A DNA stretch of 38,475 bases from Verrucomicrobiota bacterium (GCA_019236675.1 JAFAIO010000448.1:1-38475); one strand, 5' to 3'; positions 16,410-25,534 are shown, numbered from the stretch's first letter. Notes: a model not told the origin generated them from the letters alone. Translations and numbers: made by a program.

Positions 16410-16451
16410 ATCCGTACATTACTAAGTTACAAATTGGAAAGCAACTCGGAG

Positions 16452-16559
16452 ACTCGCTTAATGCTCGCCTCCGAATAGCCAATAGCCAATAGCAAATGCC
16501 AATAGCAAATCGCGTGCTCAGGGTGTAACCTGCTTGGCTACCGACGATTGGCTATTGAG
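16452..16559. repeat. Family D heptamer element (AATAGCC/AATAGCA)
   Basis: CTCGCTTAATGCTCGC (16453) is followed by AATAGCC, AATAGCC, AATAGCA, AATGCC, AATAGCA tandem units (16473-16512). A short inverted copy, CGATTGGCTATTGAG, lies at 16545-16559. It sits 43 bp upstream of the UBact start, in the promoter region of the proteasome operon. Confidence 0.8.
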
Positions 16560-16633
16560 TATGCGGGATCGAGCCTAACAGGATGTCGAAAAACTTGGGT
16601 CAATTCTTGGCATGTTTCACCTGAGGAGATATC

Positions 16634-16793
16634 AGCCGTAGGAGCACAATCTTTATAGTTACGGTAACGTAAAAGGCGACTAGCTCCGCTAGAAGCGAGA
16701 TAGACGGTGGGTCTCGACTAGATGTCGCTCCTCCGGAGCTAGTCCTTTTTTTGCGGGCTCGGGCTATAAAGATTTGGCTCCTAGGGAGCCGCG
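16634..16793. repeat. Family C element, copy 1
   Basis: Outer arms GTAGGAGCACAATCTTTATAG (from 16638, here shortened at the right arm to CTATAAAGATTTGGCTCC, 16763-16780). The inner arms are the AGCTCCGCTAGAAGCGA and TGTCGCTCCTCCGGAGCT stretches. Copies are at 22374 and 36396, with degenerate pieces near 4030 and 19875. Confidence 0.8.
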
Positions 16794-16817
16794 GGAAGTC
16801 GCCCAAAGCTCCTTCCC

Positions 16818-16921
16818 GAATAGCAGATAGCAAATAGTAAATGACTCCGCGTCGTGCCTAAACCCATTTGCGATTTGCGATTTGCGATTTGCTATTCGGA
16901 GCGAGCCTCAGGCGAGTCTCC
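16818..16921. repeat. Family D heptamer element (AGCAAAT / ATTTGCG arms)
   Basis: The left arm has AATAGCAGATAGCAAATAG (16819 on). The right arm has ATTTGCG three times and ATTTGCTATTCGG (16866-16899), bordered by GCGAGCCTCAGGCGAG. The element ends two bases before the stop codon of the LysM gene. The region 16410-16922 therefore consists of two D elements with a C element between them, and contains no gene. Confidence 0.8.
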
Positions 16922-16922
16922 G

Positions 16923-17438
16923 TTAGTCTTGCTCGCTCGGCGATGGCGAGGGGCTGCTGCCAGATCCCGGAATTTTCAATGTCTGGCCGATCTGCAGTTT
17001 CTTTGCATCCGTTATCTTATTGAGCTGCTCGATATCGTCGACCGTGACCCCGTACTGTTTCGCGATTTGGGTCAACGTCTCGCCCTTGGCCACGACATGA
17101 GTGCGAACACCCCCCATGGCGGTTGGTGACGGATTATCGACACCAACTGTACCTGGAACTGTTGCGCTCGGGTTGATCGGAGAAGCCTTTGGCGCCGGAG
17201 ACGCCTTTGGGGTCGCTTCGTTCCCTTTCTCAAAAGTGATCCCTTTATCTTTCAATGCTTCTACTAACCGAGTGACTTCAGCAGATAACCTGTTGATACG
17301 ATCGTCCTGTGATCTTAATTCAGCCTTGATGGCTTCGAGGTCGCCTTGAGTCGATGGGCCTCCCTTCTCCTGTGCCGCCAGGAATGAGATAGGCGCCATC
17401 ATGAATGCGACCGCCGTAGCCAAGCGTTTCCCGTCCAT
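16923..17438 (-). CDS. Secreted LysM-domain protein
   Basis: 171 aa from ATG 17438, which has AAGGGAA just upstream. An N-terminal signal-like helix (RLATAVAFMMAPISFLAAQ) is followed by a coiled-coil-like stretch (DLEAIKAELRSQDDRINRLSAEV, cut here for length: about residues 32-62), a Ser/Pro/Ala linker, and one LysM domain at about 113-160 (HVVAKGETLTQIAKQYGV, IEQLNKI, LQIGQTLKIP). It likely binds peptidoglycan in the periplasm. It starts 42 bp after the TonB receptor stop, same strand, and is probably co-transcribed. The coiled coil plus LysM layout could help organise a trimer at the wall; that is inference. Confidence 0.8.
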   Translation of the reverse strand: MDGKRLATAVAFMMAPISFLAAQEKGGPSTQGDLEAIKAELRSQDDRINRLSAEVTRLVEALKDKGITFEKGNEATPKASPAPKASPINPSATVPGTVGVDNPSPTAMGGVRTHVVAKGETLTQIAKQYGVTVDDIEQLNKITDAKKLQIGQTLKIPGSGSSPSPSPSEQD

Positions 17439-17480
17439 TGTTCCCTTGTGTACAACTGTCGGAACCAGCATGCAACCGCT

Positions 17481-19670
17481 TTAGAATATCCAAGATACGC
17501 CGCCGAAAAACCCGCGCCGCGCTCCATACTGCGGCGCGAATACTCCGATGCCGGACCCGGTCCTAAGTTGATAGGCGTTGTTGAATAAGTTCGTCACATC
17601 GAAGCGCACCTGAATCTTTCCATACTCAGGTAGTTTGAAGGTATGGCTGAGGCCGACGTTAAACACCCAATAAGCCGGCACCTCGTCAGTGTTGGCAAAC
17701 CCGGTTCTAAGGCCATTTCCGTACAGCATATCGCCATAGATTGTGGTGGCTTGATAGGTATAAGAGGCGCCAGCAGATGCTGTGTACCGCTGGTCGTGGT
17801 CCAGAAACACGTAATGGTTTGCAACGAAAGCTATTTCATCGGCACCGAATAAGAACTGACCCGAGTTGAATTTTTCACCGGTGCCGCGCTCAAACCCGAA
17901 GTTAAAATAGGCATTGAAGCCGCCTTGGGCGTAGTTGGCGGTGAACTCCGTACCATACTGGTTGCCATGCAGATAATTGAACGGCGAAAAAATCAGCGCC
18001 GCGCCAAATTGTCCTTCATCGATTAGGTTGTGTGCCTCTTTATAGTAACTATCAACCCCCACCGAAAAGGCTGGCGTAATCTGTTGGGTGATACCGGCAT
18101 CGAAATAGTGCGCTCGCTCCGGTTTGACTGCAGTACTGATATTGACAGCGGATTGGTTGGTCGTGCCAACGAACTTTGCCAAGTCTCTTGTCGCCACTAA
18201 TTCTAACGGCGGAGGTGTAAAGTAGCGGGCATATCCGGCATGCAATGTCGTGCTGCTAGTCAGTTTCAGAACAATGTTGACGCGCGGGCTTAGCTGGCTG
18301 GCGTGTGCGTATTCGTCCACGATATCGTATCTGCCGCCAAAGTTGATGGTTAACGGTTCGAAAACTTTCCATTCGTCTTGGAGATAAAGTCCGTAGTAGG
18401 TACCAGTCTTACTGCTATTATCCGTGATCGAAATAGGGACATCCGATGCTTGCGCGCCCGAGACAGTCGTCGGGAAAACCAGGTCGTTCGTGTCTACGAC
18501 CGCTTTCTCGACGGTTACCAGAAATCCCCCCCGCAAAGTATGCGATTCGTTAATTGACCAACTGGCGTCAAACTGAACCCCATTCGAAAAGATATTCCGG
18601 TCCACCCGGCTGGCGACGCCGTCGAAGATCAGATCTCCCTGGTTATCAGGCGTGAACAGGGTTGCGCTGTACCGGCTAAATGCCGCCAGCTGTAAGGTTA
18701 CGCCGTCGAAAGTCTTCTGATAAGCAAGGATGGCGTAGTCGTTCTGTTCGTGCTGATTTTCGTTGAGGTTGCTCGAGTTGAACTTGTTTGGATCCGCATT
18801 CGCCAGAGCAAAAAGGGGTGTCTGGTTTGGATTGTTCGGGATCTGGAAATCCGAATAGGTGCCACTCAGTATCAGCGTAATTCGGCTGGTGTTATCAATG
18901 ATATAAGAAAGGTCGGCAAACCCCTTATACTGGGCGGTGCGGTCATGAATGGCATGGGTTGAACCCGTAGGATTTTCGATTCCTAACGTATTCGAATCGT
19001 AACTACCTAGGACGAAGTAGTTAAAGTTGCCGGCTGAGCCTCCCGCCTCAAAGCTGGGATTGATCGTCTCATGCGAACCTCCATACATCGAGACCGCGCC
19101 ACCGTTGAGGTTAGGGCCTTCCTTTGTCTGAATGTCGATAATCCCACTGGTGCGAAACCCGAACTGCGCCGGCAACGAACCAGTGATCAGATCGACGTTC
19201 TCAACCAGCCGAGTATCGATCTCTTGACCGAAACCGGTGATCCCCTCCGGAATTAGAATTCCATCGATCCGGTACTGCAGATTGGCATGCTCGTCGCGCA
19301 CGTGCAGTTGACCATACGAGTCTTCAGCAACGCCGGGCGCCCGCAGAATAACTTGATTAAAGGGGGCGTTGTCGCCCTGCGACATGGATTGGATCTCGGT
19401 CTGCCCAATCGAGTACTTGGTTGCGCCAAGATAAGGTACAATTTGGTCGCGGGCCTCGTTCAATTGGCCGACGACGGTGACTGGATTCAGCGCTTGGGAT
19501 GATTGATCGGCGGCCGGCGTGGACTGTTCGTTCAGTGTCGGGGATGGAGAACCGGTCTCTTGAGCCGACGTTGGTGAGATGGACGCGACAAAGAGAATAG
19601 ACGACGCACCAATAATAGAAAGAAGGCGTGAATAGGAAAAAGGGCAAAAAAGTGAAATAGAAAGATTCAT
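17481..19670 (-). CDS. TonB-dependent outer-membrane receptor
   Basis: 729 aa. A long signal sequence (about 1-36, ending SPTSAQ) is followed by a TonB-box-like VTVVGQ segment at about 64. The plug domain runs to about 200 (VILRAPGVAEDSYGQLHVRD, YRIDGILIPEGI, VDLITGSLPAQFGFRTSGIIDI), and a 22-strand-type barrel follows, ending in aromatic GVSWIF with a terminal Phe. Ligand unknown. A small His/Asp-rich membrane protein is encoded upstream on the same strand, suggesting but not proving a metal or metal-chelate substrate. The gene is intact, unlike the second receptor at 22569. The LysM gene follows immediately. Confidence 0.9.
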   Translation of the reverse strand: MNLSISLFCPFSYSRLLSIIGASSILFVASISPTSAQETGSPSPTLNEQSTPAADQSSQALNPVTVVGQLNEARDQIVPYLGATKYSIGQTEIQSMSQGDNAPFNQVILRAPGVAEDSYGQLHVRDEHANLQYRIDGILIPEGITGFGQEIDTRLVENVDLITGSLPAQFGFRTSGIIDIQTKEGPNLNGGAVSMYGGSHETINPSFEAGGSAGNFNYFVLGSYDSNTLGIENPTGSTHAIHDRTAQYKGFADLSYIIDNTSRITLILSGTYSDFQIPNNPNQTPLFALANADPNKFNSSNLNENQHEQNDYAILAYQKTFDGVTLQLAAFSRYSATLFTPDNQGDLIFDGVASRVDRNIFSNGVQFDASWSINESHTLRGGFLVTVEKAVVDTNDLVFPTTVSGAQASDVPISITDNSSKTGTYYGLYLQDEWKVFEPLTINFGGRYDIVDEYAHASQLSPRVNIVLKLTSSTTLHAGYARYFTPPPLELVATRDLAKFVGTTNQSAVNISTAVKPERAHYFDAGITQQITPAFSVGVDSYYKEAHNLIDEGQFGAALIFSPFNYLHGNQYGTEFTANYAQGGFNAYFNFGFERGTGEKFNSGQFLFGADEIAFVANHYVFLDHDQRYTASAGASYTYQATTIYGDMLYGNGLRTGFANTDEVPAYWVFNVGLSHTFKLPEYGKIQVRFDVTNLFNNAYQLRTGSGIGVFAPQYGARRGFFGGVSWIF

Positions 19671-20025
19671 TTACTGCTCGCGAAAAAAAGGACGTTGACG
19701 GTCAAGGGTTAGGCGCCGGAAGTCGGTCGTCTGCGCAATGGCCTCTCTTAGGTTCTAAGAAGAAGCGCCATCCGTTCCTACCTTTGGGGAGCGGCTGCGA
19801 CTAATGTACGCGTCGATACCCACCGGCTTTTTTCCGAGTGGCGGAAGGTGCCTGTCGTATGCCGGATCGCACTCCGGGGGAGTGAAATCTTTATCGCTCC
19901 GGATGACCGAATTGCTTGCGCTCTGCCGGTAGGGATGAGCTCCTGCTCATCCGCTTTCGGTTAGGAGTCGCTTCTCGAGAGCGCGACGCAGTCGGTCGGC
20001 GGTGACCCGGTCTATAAAGGTTATC
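19671..20025. other. Receptor upstream region with a hairpin and a degenerate family C repeat
   Basis: No gene found. ACTCCGGGGGAGTGAAATCTTTATCG (about 19876, shortened to its core AGTGAAATCTTTATCG here) resembles the end of family C. A perfect hairpin GGATGAGC-TCCT-GCTCATCC lies at 19933-19952. CTTAGGTTCTAAG at 19746 is another small inverted repeat. These may lie in the leader of the receptor gene; no known riboswitch was recognised. Confidence 0.4.
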
Positions 20026-20442
20026 CTACGGAGCTAAGAACCTCAGAAATTGAGCACTCTCCGCCGGGTCCACGGGTGGTCCGCGCTCAGAGATACGTTG
20101 CCCGGTAAACAGCGCCGCAAAAATCTCCGGGGGCGGGCTAGGAGTTTGGCTGAGGAAGAGAACTAGCGGTCCGGCAACGAGGCTGGGCAGCAATGGAGGA
20201 TGCACCAGCCCACCCCCAAGAAAGAGAGTGACGGCGCAATCATGATCCTCATGATCGGCGTCCGGATGGACTAACTCGTGCAGCTGCGGTGAAACCGAAA
20301 GAGTTAAAGCCCACAATACCGCGACGACCAAAACGGCGCCGGTCCATCGCTGACCCGTCTGGATCAGCGGACCAAACCGCCACAATCTCGTCGCGCGTCT
20401 AATCACCGGACCCGAGGATAGAGAGCGGAGAGCTTGATGCAA
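20026..20442 (-). CDS. Small membrane protein with His/Asp/Cys-rich motif
   Basis: 138 aa. A transmembrane helix (about 35-51, AVLVVAVLWALTLSV) is followed by a metal-ligand-like cluster: His55, His59, Asp61, Asp63, His64, Asp66, His67 and Cys69 within HELVHPDADHEDHDC. A second hydrophobic stretch lies near 82-98. I do not recognise a named family with certainty; it resembles small DUF2946-like proteins often seen near TonB receptors. It lies 355 bp upstream of the receptor on the same strand. A metal-binding role is inferred from the ligands only. Confidence 0.6.
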   Translation of the reverse strand: MHQALRSLSSGPVIRRATRLWRFGPLIQTGQRWTGAVLVVAVLWALTLSVSPQLHELVHPDADHEDHDCAVTLFLGGGLVHPPLLPSLVAGPLVLFLSQTPSPPPEIFAALFTGQRISERGPPVDPAESAQFLRFLAP

Positions 20443-20559
20443 GTTATTTGCATTTAATTTTGCTCCGCTTTTCTCTTCCTTACCACATAAAGATTCACTT
20501 CCTAATTCTTCTCACCCAAGACATTGACCAAACCCTTCAAATTTGAGAGAACCGGGGGC

Positions 20560-21015
20560 ATGGAAAAAGACCTCGAACACCTGAAGCTACTTGGCATTTT
20601 CCACTATATTTGGGGCGCGCTCTCTCTTGTCGGCGGCCTTCTCATCGGCGGATACTTCCTGGTAATCGGTCTGGTCCTGTTGACCAATCCCCCGAGCTCA
20701 ACGTCATCGGAAGACAGCGGGTCCGCAAGCGTCGCCGGCGGGGTTCTGATCGGTGTCGGTGCCGTCCTCTTTTTGATCGTTGTTGTTTACGGTGTGCTAA
20801 CGCTGATGGCGGGTGGAAAATACCGAAAGCATCAGGGGGGATACTGGTTCTGTTTTATTTTGGCCATCGTTACTTTGGTTGTCGGCGGTATCCCAGGGAT
20901 CGTACTGGGGATTTTTTCTTTGATGGTTTTAAGCCGTGAATCCGTGAAGACGCTGTTTAAGGGCCAGGCTTTGCCAGGAACTGGGGGTGTGATTGCGACA
21001 CCACCGATTTCGTGA
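20560..21015 (+). CDS. Small integral membrane protein (about 151 aa)
   Basis: ATG 20560 with GGGGG five bases upstream is preferred over a TTG at 20524. Three or four hydrophobic segments: IWGALSLVGGLLIGGYFLVI, VLIGVGAVLFLIVVVYGVL, and WFCFILAIVTLVVGGIPGIV with the adjoining LGIFSLMVL. A Ser/Gly-rich loop separates the first two. The pattern fits small DUF4064-like membrane proteins, but no function can be assigned. It is divergent from the His-rich protein gene and convergent with the phosphatase gene. Confidence 0.7.
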   Translation: MEKDLEHLKLLGIFHYIWGALSLVGGLLIGGYFLVIGLVLLTNPPSSTSSEDSGSASVAGGVLIGVGAVLFLIVVVYGVLTLMAGGKYRKHQGGYWFCFILAIVTLVVGGIPGIVLGIFSLMVLSRESVKTLFKGQALPGTGGVIATPPIS

Positions 21016-21061
21016 AGGGAAAAGGTGTTGGAGGAGAGGAGCCGGCAAGTGGTGGCAAAGC

Positions 21062-21339
21062 GCCTGGAGGGGAGCCGCTTTGGAGCGCACCCTAAGACCC
21101 CGGCAATTTTGGTCTATCATGCGTGCCGCTGAGACGCGTGCGCAACAGGCGGCTCCCGCGAATAACCCAGCGCGATTTCCCGCCCAGCGCTTTCTTCATT
21201 CGTTTTCCACGCTGCCGGTTAAACATCGCGCTGGGTAATTCTCGGGAGCCGCCTGCTTTAACGTTTTCAGGTCAGGCTAACGATATGACGAATATCGATT
21301 GTTTCTAAAGGCTCATTCCAAAGCGGCTCCCCTCCAGGC
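21062..21339. repeat. Family A palindromic element, copy 3
   Basis: Outer arms GCCTGGAGGGGAGCCGCTTT (21062) and AAAGCGGCTCCCCTCCAGGC (21320-21339) are perfect inverses over 20 bp. The inner arms run from AACAGGCGGCTCCCGCG (21144) and CGGGAGCCGCCTGCTT (21243-21258), extended by CCCAGCGCGAT / ATCGCGCTGGG. It lies between convergent genes, ending 10 bp from the phosphatase stop. Confidence 0.9.
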
Positions 21340-21348
21340 CAAGCGCGC

Positions 21349-22338
21349 TCACGCCTCTGCCGCCGCCCGGTTCTGGACCCCGGTCTGATATAGTGACGCC
21401 CCGGTGTAATCGATGACCTCAACGTGCATCTCTTTGGCTGTCAAAGCGACAGCCATAAAGCCGGGGGTACCTCGGTAGAATCTGCTCCCTTCGGTGGGAC
21501 CCGGCTTTCGGACTTTAGAACCGGCTCCCGTGTTAAAATACTCTACGGATCCACGGACAATGTGTTGGAGATCATGATCATGTCCGTTGAAATAGGCGGG
21601 CACCCGATGCTTCTCTAGCAGCGGATTAATGTCGCGAATTAATTCCGGCTGATCGCCATGCTCACTCCCTCCGGAGAAGATCGGATGATGCCCGATCACG
21701 ATTTTCCAAGACGCCGTCGAATTGGATAACGCCTGGTCCAACCACCGCACCTGAGCGGAGGTGTCCTGAGAAACAATCTCGTCTCGCATATCCGCTTTAT
21801 CGCGGTACTCCTCGACAAAGGGGCTGGTATCGATGAAGAAAAATTCCACTTTCTCTTTGTCACCGATCGGCTCGACGGTGGAGAAATAACGCGCCGGCAT
21901 TTTCCAATTCGGATGCGCCTCTGCATAATCGAGCTGGGCTTGCGGCCGTCCTTTGTAGTCGTGATTGCCGAGAATCACATACCAAGGAGCGCCTAACGAG
22001 GGCGCGGTGTAGACCGCCTCAAATGAACTCTTCCATTGAGGATCAACGGCACTCTCCACGCCCTTCTCGTAGAAATTGTCTCCGACCGAAACGATGAAAC
22101 GACAATGCCGCTTCTCTGCCGCCAACCCCATTTGGTTGGCAACATCGCGTTGATGAAATTCCCCTCCCCGGCCCCAGTCACCAAATATAAGAAAAGTTAG
22201 TTCGGCCCGGCTGGACTCGACGGCAATTGGGATAGCGGCCGTCGTCGCTCCCCGCGCTCTGAACTGAGCGAATAGGCCAGTAAACAATGGAAATAGACCG
22301 AACAACCATTGTAAGAAATTTCGCCGGGTCTGTTTCAT
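21349..22338 (-). CDS. Tat-exported purple-acid-phosphatase-like metallophosphoesterase
   Basis: 329 aa from ATG 22338. The N-terminus KQTRRNFLQWLFG is a twin-arginine signal. The calcineurin-like metal motifs are present in order: GDWG, GDNFYEKGV, GNHDY, GHHPIFSGG and GHDHDLQ. This set, with the Tyr in GNHDY and the size, matches small tartrate-resistant (ACP5-type) purple acid phosphatases that hydrolyse phosphate monoesters. It would act in the periplasm or outside. It lies downstream of the broken TonB receptor and beta-propeller genes on the same strand, suggesting scavenging of organic phosphate; the substrate is inferred. Confidence 0.9.
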   Translation of the reverse strand: MKQTRRNFLQWLFGLFPLFTGLFAQFRARGATTAAIPIAVESSRAELTFLIFGDWGRGGEFHQRDVANQMGLAAEKRHCRFIVSVGDNFYEKGVESAVDPQWKSSFEAVYTAPSLGAPWYVILGNHDYKGRPQAQLDYAEAHPNWKMPARYFSTVEPIGDKEKVEFFFIDTSPFVEEYRDKADMRDEIVSQDTSAQVRWLDQALSNSTASWKIVIGHHPIFSGGSEHGDQPELIRDINPLLEKHRVPAYFNGHDHDLQHIVRGSVEYFNTGAGSKVRKPGPTEGSRFYRGTPGFMAVALTAKEMHVEVIDYTGASLYQTGVQNRAAAEA

Positions 22339-22373
22339 GGTATTTAGGCTTTCAATTCGAGTGGCGGCCTTCG

Positions 22374-22532
22374 CCCCGTAGGGGCACAATCTTTATAGCA
22401 ACGCCGTAACAAAAATAAAGCTGGAGCTCCGTAGGAGCGGCACCTGATTGGTTCGTGGGTTGATATTCGCCACAAAATGTCGCTCCTACGGAGCATTTCG
22501 GAACATTTAAGATTTAACTCCTACGCAGCATT
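22374..22532. repeat. Family C element, copy 2
   Basis: GTAGGGGCACAATCTTTATA (22378 on) faces TTTAAGATTTAACTCCTACG (22506 on). Inner arms AGCTCCGTAGGAGCGGCA and TGTCGCTCCTACGGAGC (22480-22495) give a second hairpin. It lies between the broken receptor gene and the phosphatase gene. Confidence 0.8.
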
Positions 22533-22568
22533 CCGAGACATCCGGCGCCGCCCGATGGAGACTCATTT

Positions 22569-25379
22569 CTAGAATTTGAATTTCATTCCAAACTCGTAGG
22601 TAATGTCGTAGAACTCGCGCTGGATGGGGCGGTTTGCCTCACCTTCATAAATGCGCCAAGGGGCATTAGTGAGGTTCTTGGCATTGAAATACACCCCAAC
22701 TCCGTAAGGGGTCATATAGCTCGCAGCCAAATCCAAGGTGAACCGACTATCGAAGTATTAGTCTAGACGAAACGTGGTGCCTACCGAGGAAAGGTTGTGG
22801 TCGGTGTACTGTCCCGCCAGCGAGATGGTAAAACCGTACTTCTCATAAAAGACGGCGACATTATACACATTCGGCGAAGTAAACGGCAGCTTGGTATGAT
22901 CGGTCGGCCGAGTTCTTCCCTCCGAATCGGCATAGGTGTAATTGGCCGCGAATCCCAGTCCCCCCGAGTGGCCCTGGGAGAAACCGCATGTGTTCCTCGA
23001 AAGCCAGCTGAATCCCGCGGGCATAAGCGGTTCCGCTGTTCAGGAAGGTGTTTTCGTCAAAGATCTGGTTATTGATGACCGTCCTGACTGTGCGCGTGAA
23101 GATGTAGTTATCGAATTCTTTGTCGAATAGATCGACCACGAACACCGAATCCTTGGTCGGATTGTACTCCAGCGTGAAATCGAAATTGTTCGCGGTCGTT
23201 GGCTTTAGATTTGGGTTCCCGGTGGTAATACTCAGGTTAGATTGATCAACCACGGTGGCGGCTGTTACCTGGTTGAATGCAGGCCGGCCTATAGCGGTGG
23301 AATATGCTAGGCGTGTCTGCAGGATATTCGGAATAATCTCGTAGCGAATCTGTGCGGTCGGAAAAAAGTCCGTGTAATTTACGGGCCGATTTACGAAATG
23401 GTAAGAGCCTGGCAGTGTTGGGTCCGAGCCTGGCGTGTTCGCGTTGGCGCCGTACACGGCGTTCGTCACCTCCGCTCGCAGACCAGCCAACAAGTTTAAC
23501 CGGTTAAACAGAGTGATGTCGTATTGACCATAACCGGCAAACACGTTTTCGGTGTCGTCGTAAAATGCCTGCAATGCCGTGACCTCATCTGCAGTTACGT
23601 TGCGGACGAAACCAGGATGAGAGTTAGTAAAGGCATTGAAGCGTCCGGGGTCCGGAGAATAGCCAATTAGCCAGTAACCATCATAGAGCGTATTCAGATG
23701 CCCGGCCATCGCTTGTGCGAGGGTAAAGTCGTTGGTGCCGGTCGCCGGATCCGTATAGGTTGAATAGGTCGCCGGGTGGTCCGAAAACGTCTTGCTCCGA
23801 TAGCGCAGGTTGGTGCCGAATTTCAAATTGCTCGGATTACCATAGACATCGAAAGGAATAGTCAGGTTAATGCTGCCGGCGATCTCGGTGTCAAGGGTGT
23901 GATTGTTATCGATGGTGAGCCCGCTGAAAAGATACTGAGTCGGATCGAACCGGTTTACGTTTAGCGCCGAATTCGTGGGATTACTGTATTGAAAACTTGG
24001 CCGGTTGGAGAGACCGGAATTGTTATAAGTTACCGTCTCGCTAGCATCGGTCGAAAAGCTCGGGTTAAAGTCGTGCGGATTATCATCCCAGGCCTGAGCG
24101 AAAGATCCTTTGTAATCAATAATAAATGGACCGAGAACGTTCCTGCCGCCGCCTTGGACAATCCAGTTCTCGAAATGCTCCAGATTAAACCGCAAGTCTT
24201 CGCTCATGACTACGTTTGTTGCCGTGAAAGACCCATCAGGGCTGGGGTTGGGGCCAAGGAGTGACCCGCCAGCGTTGGCGTCGTCAAGACCGCTTAGGTT
24301 GAAGATTTGCCGGTGAACTTGTTCTGAATAGCCCGCGTTAACAAAGCTGATGTAGAAGCTGTTGTTAGGATCGGGCCGATAATCGAATGTGCCGCCGTAC
24401 CCGTGCAATGTCCGGTTATAGGTATAACGGCGAAAATCAATAGCGCTAAGTACCTTGTCGGATCCTGCTGGCGGATTCGAATCCGAATAAGCAGGTTCGA
24501 AATCGTCGATCCCGCGGTGATCTTCGTAAAAGCTGAACTCACCGAGTACACCAAACGGCCGGTAAGGTGTTACCAGTCCTTCTCCGCTGCCCGCATTCTT
24601 TGTATCCACGGATTTCCCATCGGGAGTAGGAACGACGGCAGGCGATGGCGCGGGCGCGAATGGGTTACCTCCTGGACCTAAGCCGAAAGTCAACCCACCG
24701 ACGACCGCGGCGTCGATGATTCCATACTGGTGTCGGAGGGGCTCCCAGCCCGAACCCACATGCCCCTCGAGAAACGGCTGATCCAAGTCGAAAGCACTTC
24801 GAGGCGTTAGTTCGATGGAGCCGCCCAATGCCTCGGCATCCATATCGGCCCTATTCGCATAGGTAATAACGATCTGGCTGACGAGTCCGGCCGGGATCTG
24901 ATCGAAAGCCACGTGCCGTCCGGACGAATCGTTGGAAGGAATCCGCACACCTCCCCAGGTCACTCCAACCAAGTTCGAATCAAGCCCGCGCAGCGTGATG
25001 TAACGGCCTTCTCCGTGTCATTCTGGACGCCGGCCCCCGGCATTCGTTTTATCGCGTCAGCGAGGTTAACATCCGGATATTTGGAAATCTGTTCTGCAGA
25101 CTGAACGTCCTCGACGTTAGGCGCAAGACGTTGATCTTGCAGAGCGCGCTCCTGGGTAGTGACTGGCGCCATTCCCGTAACGACCAGCTGTTGCAATTGG
25201 CTTCCTGGAGATGGGGAACTACTCGGATTGCCTGTGTCTTGGGCCAACATTGTCAGGCTGGAACCAAGAAACAATGACGAAAAGAATATCCTCCATGAAA
25301 CGGCGGAGAACCAGTCAGAGCGTCGCGCTGCTAAGGAATTTTTAGCAGACGCAAGGTGTAGCGCCGGCGTGTTTTTCAC
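22569..25379 (-). pseudogene. TonB-dependent receptor (TIGR01782-like), disrupted by two frameshifts and a stop
   Basis: About 936 codons if repaired. The signal and plug start at GTG 25379 (LQQLVVTGM, VNLADAIKRMPGAGVQND). A one-base loss near 25011-25016 shifts the frame just before GEGRYITLRGLDSNLVGV. The main part reads from there as plug (SSGRHVAFDQIPAGLVSQ, DAEALGGSIEL) and barrel. An extra G in a six-G run at 22960-22965 shifts it again before GLGFAANYTYADSEG. A TAA at 22758-22760 then interrupts the barrel after GTTFRLD; the frame continues YFDSRFTLDLAASYM and ends NRPIQREFYDITYEFGMKF at a normal TAG. The family handles large or carbohydrate-like ligands. Three lesions favour a pseudogene; the two single-base ones could be sequencing errors. 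Confidence 0.85.
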
Positions 25380-25423
25380 GCCCGCGATCCTAAGGAGGGG
25401 TGGTAGCTGGCAAACCCTCCAAT

Positions 25424-25461
25424 CGTTAAAATTTTTTAACGATGATTACAGTTTTGTAATC
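25424..25461. promoter_or_regulatory. Two adjacent perfect inverted repeats upstream of the receptor gene
   Basis: CGTTAAAATTTTTTAACG (25424-25441, 8-bp arms, 2-bp spacer) and GATTACAGTTTTGTAATC (25444-25461, 7-bp arms, 4-bp spacer) lie two bases apart, 45-82 bp upstream of the receptor start. They are AT-rich in a GC-rich surrounding. They look like operators or a promoter-leader pair. They do not match the direct-repeat form of a PhoB box. Confidence 0.45.
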
Positions 25462-25534
25462 GAATTGAGTGGAGCATTGCCTCGCTTCCTCCGTCGCTAA
25501 AGCTATGGAGGACAGGCAGCGCTCCAGACTGAAA

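Noticed and set aside
16600-16833. 77-aa minus-strand frame
   Set aside because: It lies entirely within and around a family C repeat and has no protein-like pattern.
19671-20025. Cobalamin riboswitch upstream of the TonB receptor
   Set aside because: A GCCACT-like string occurs on the minus strand, but the conserved B12-box and the rest of the core were not found.
25424-25461. PhoB box before the receptor/phosphatase cluster
   Set aside because: The sites are inverted repeats with TTAAAA and GATTACA arms, not direct CTGTCAT-type repeats.
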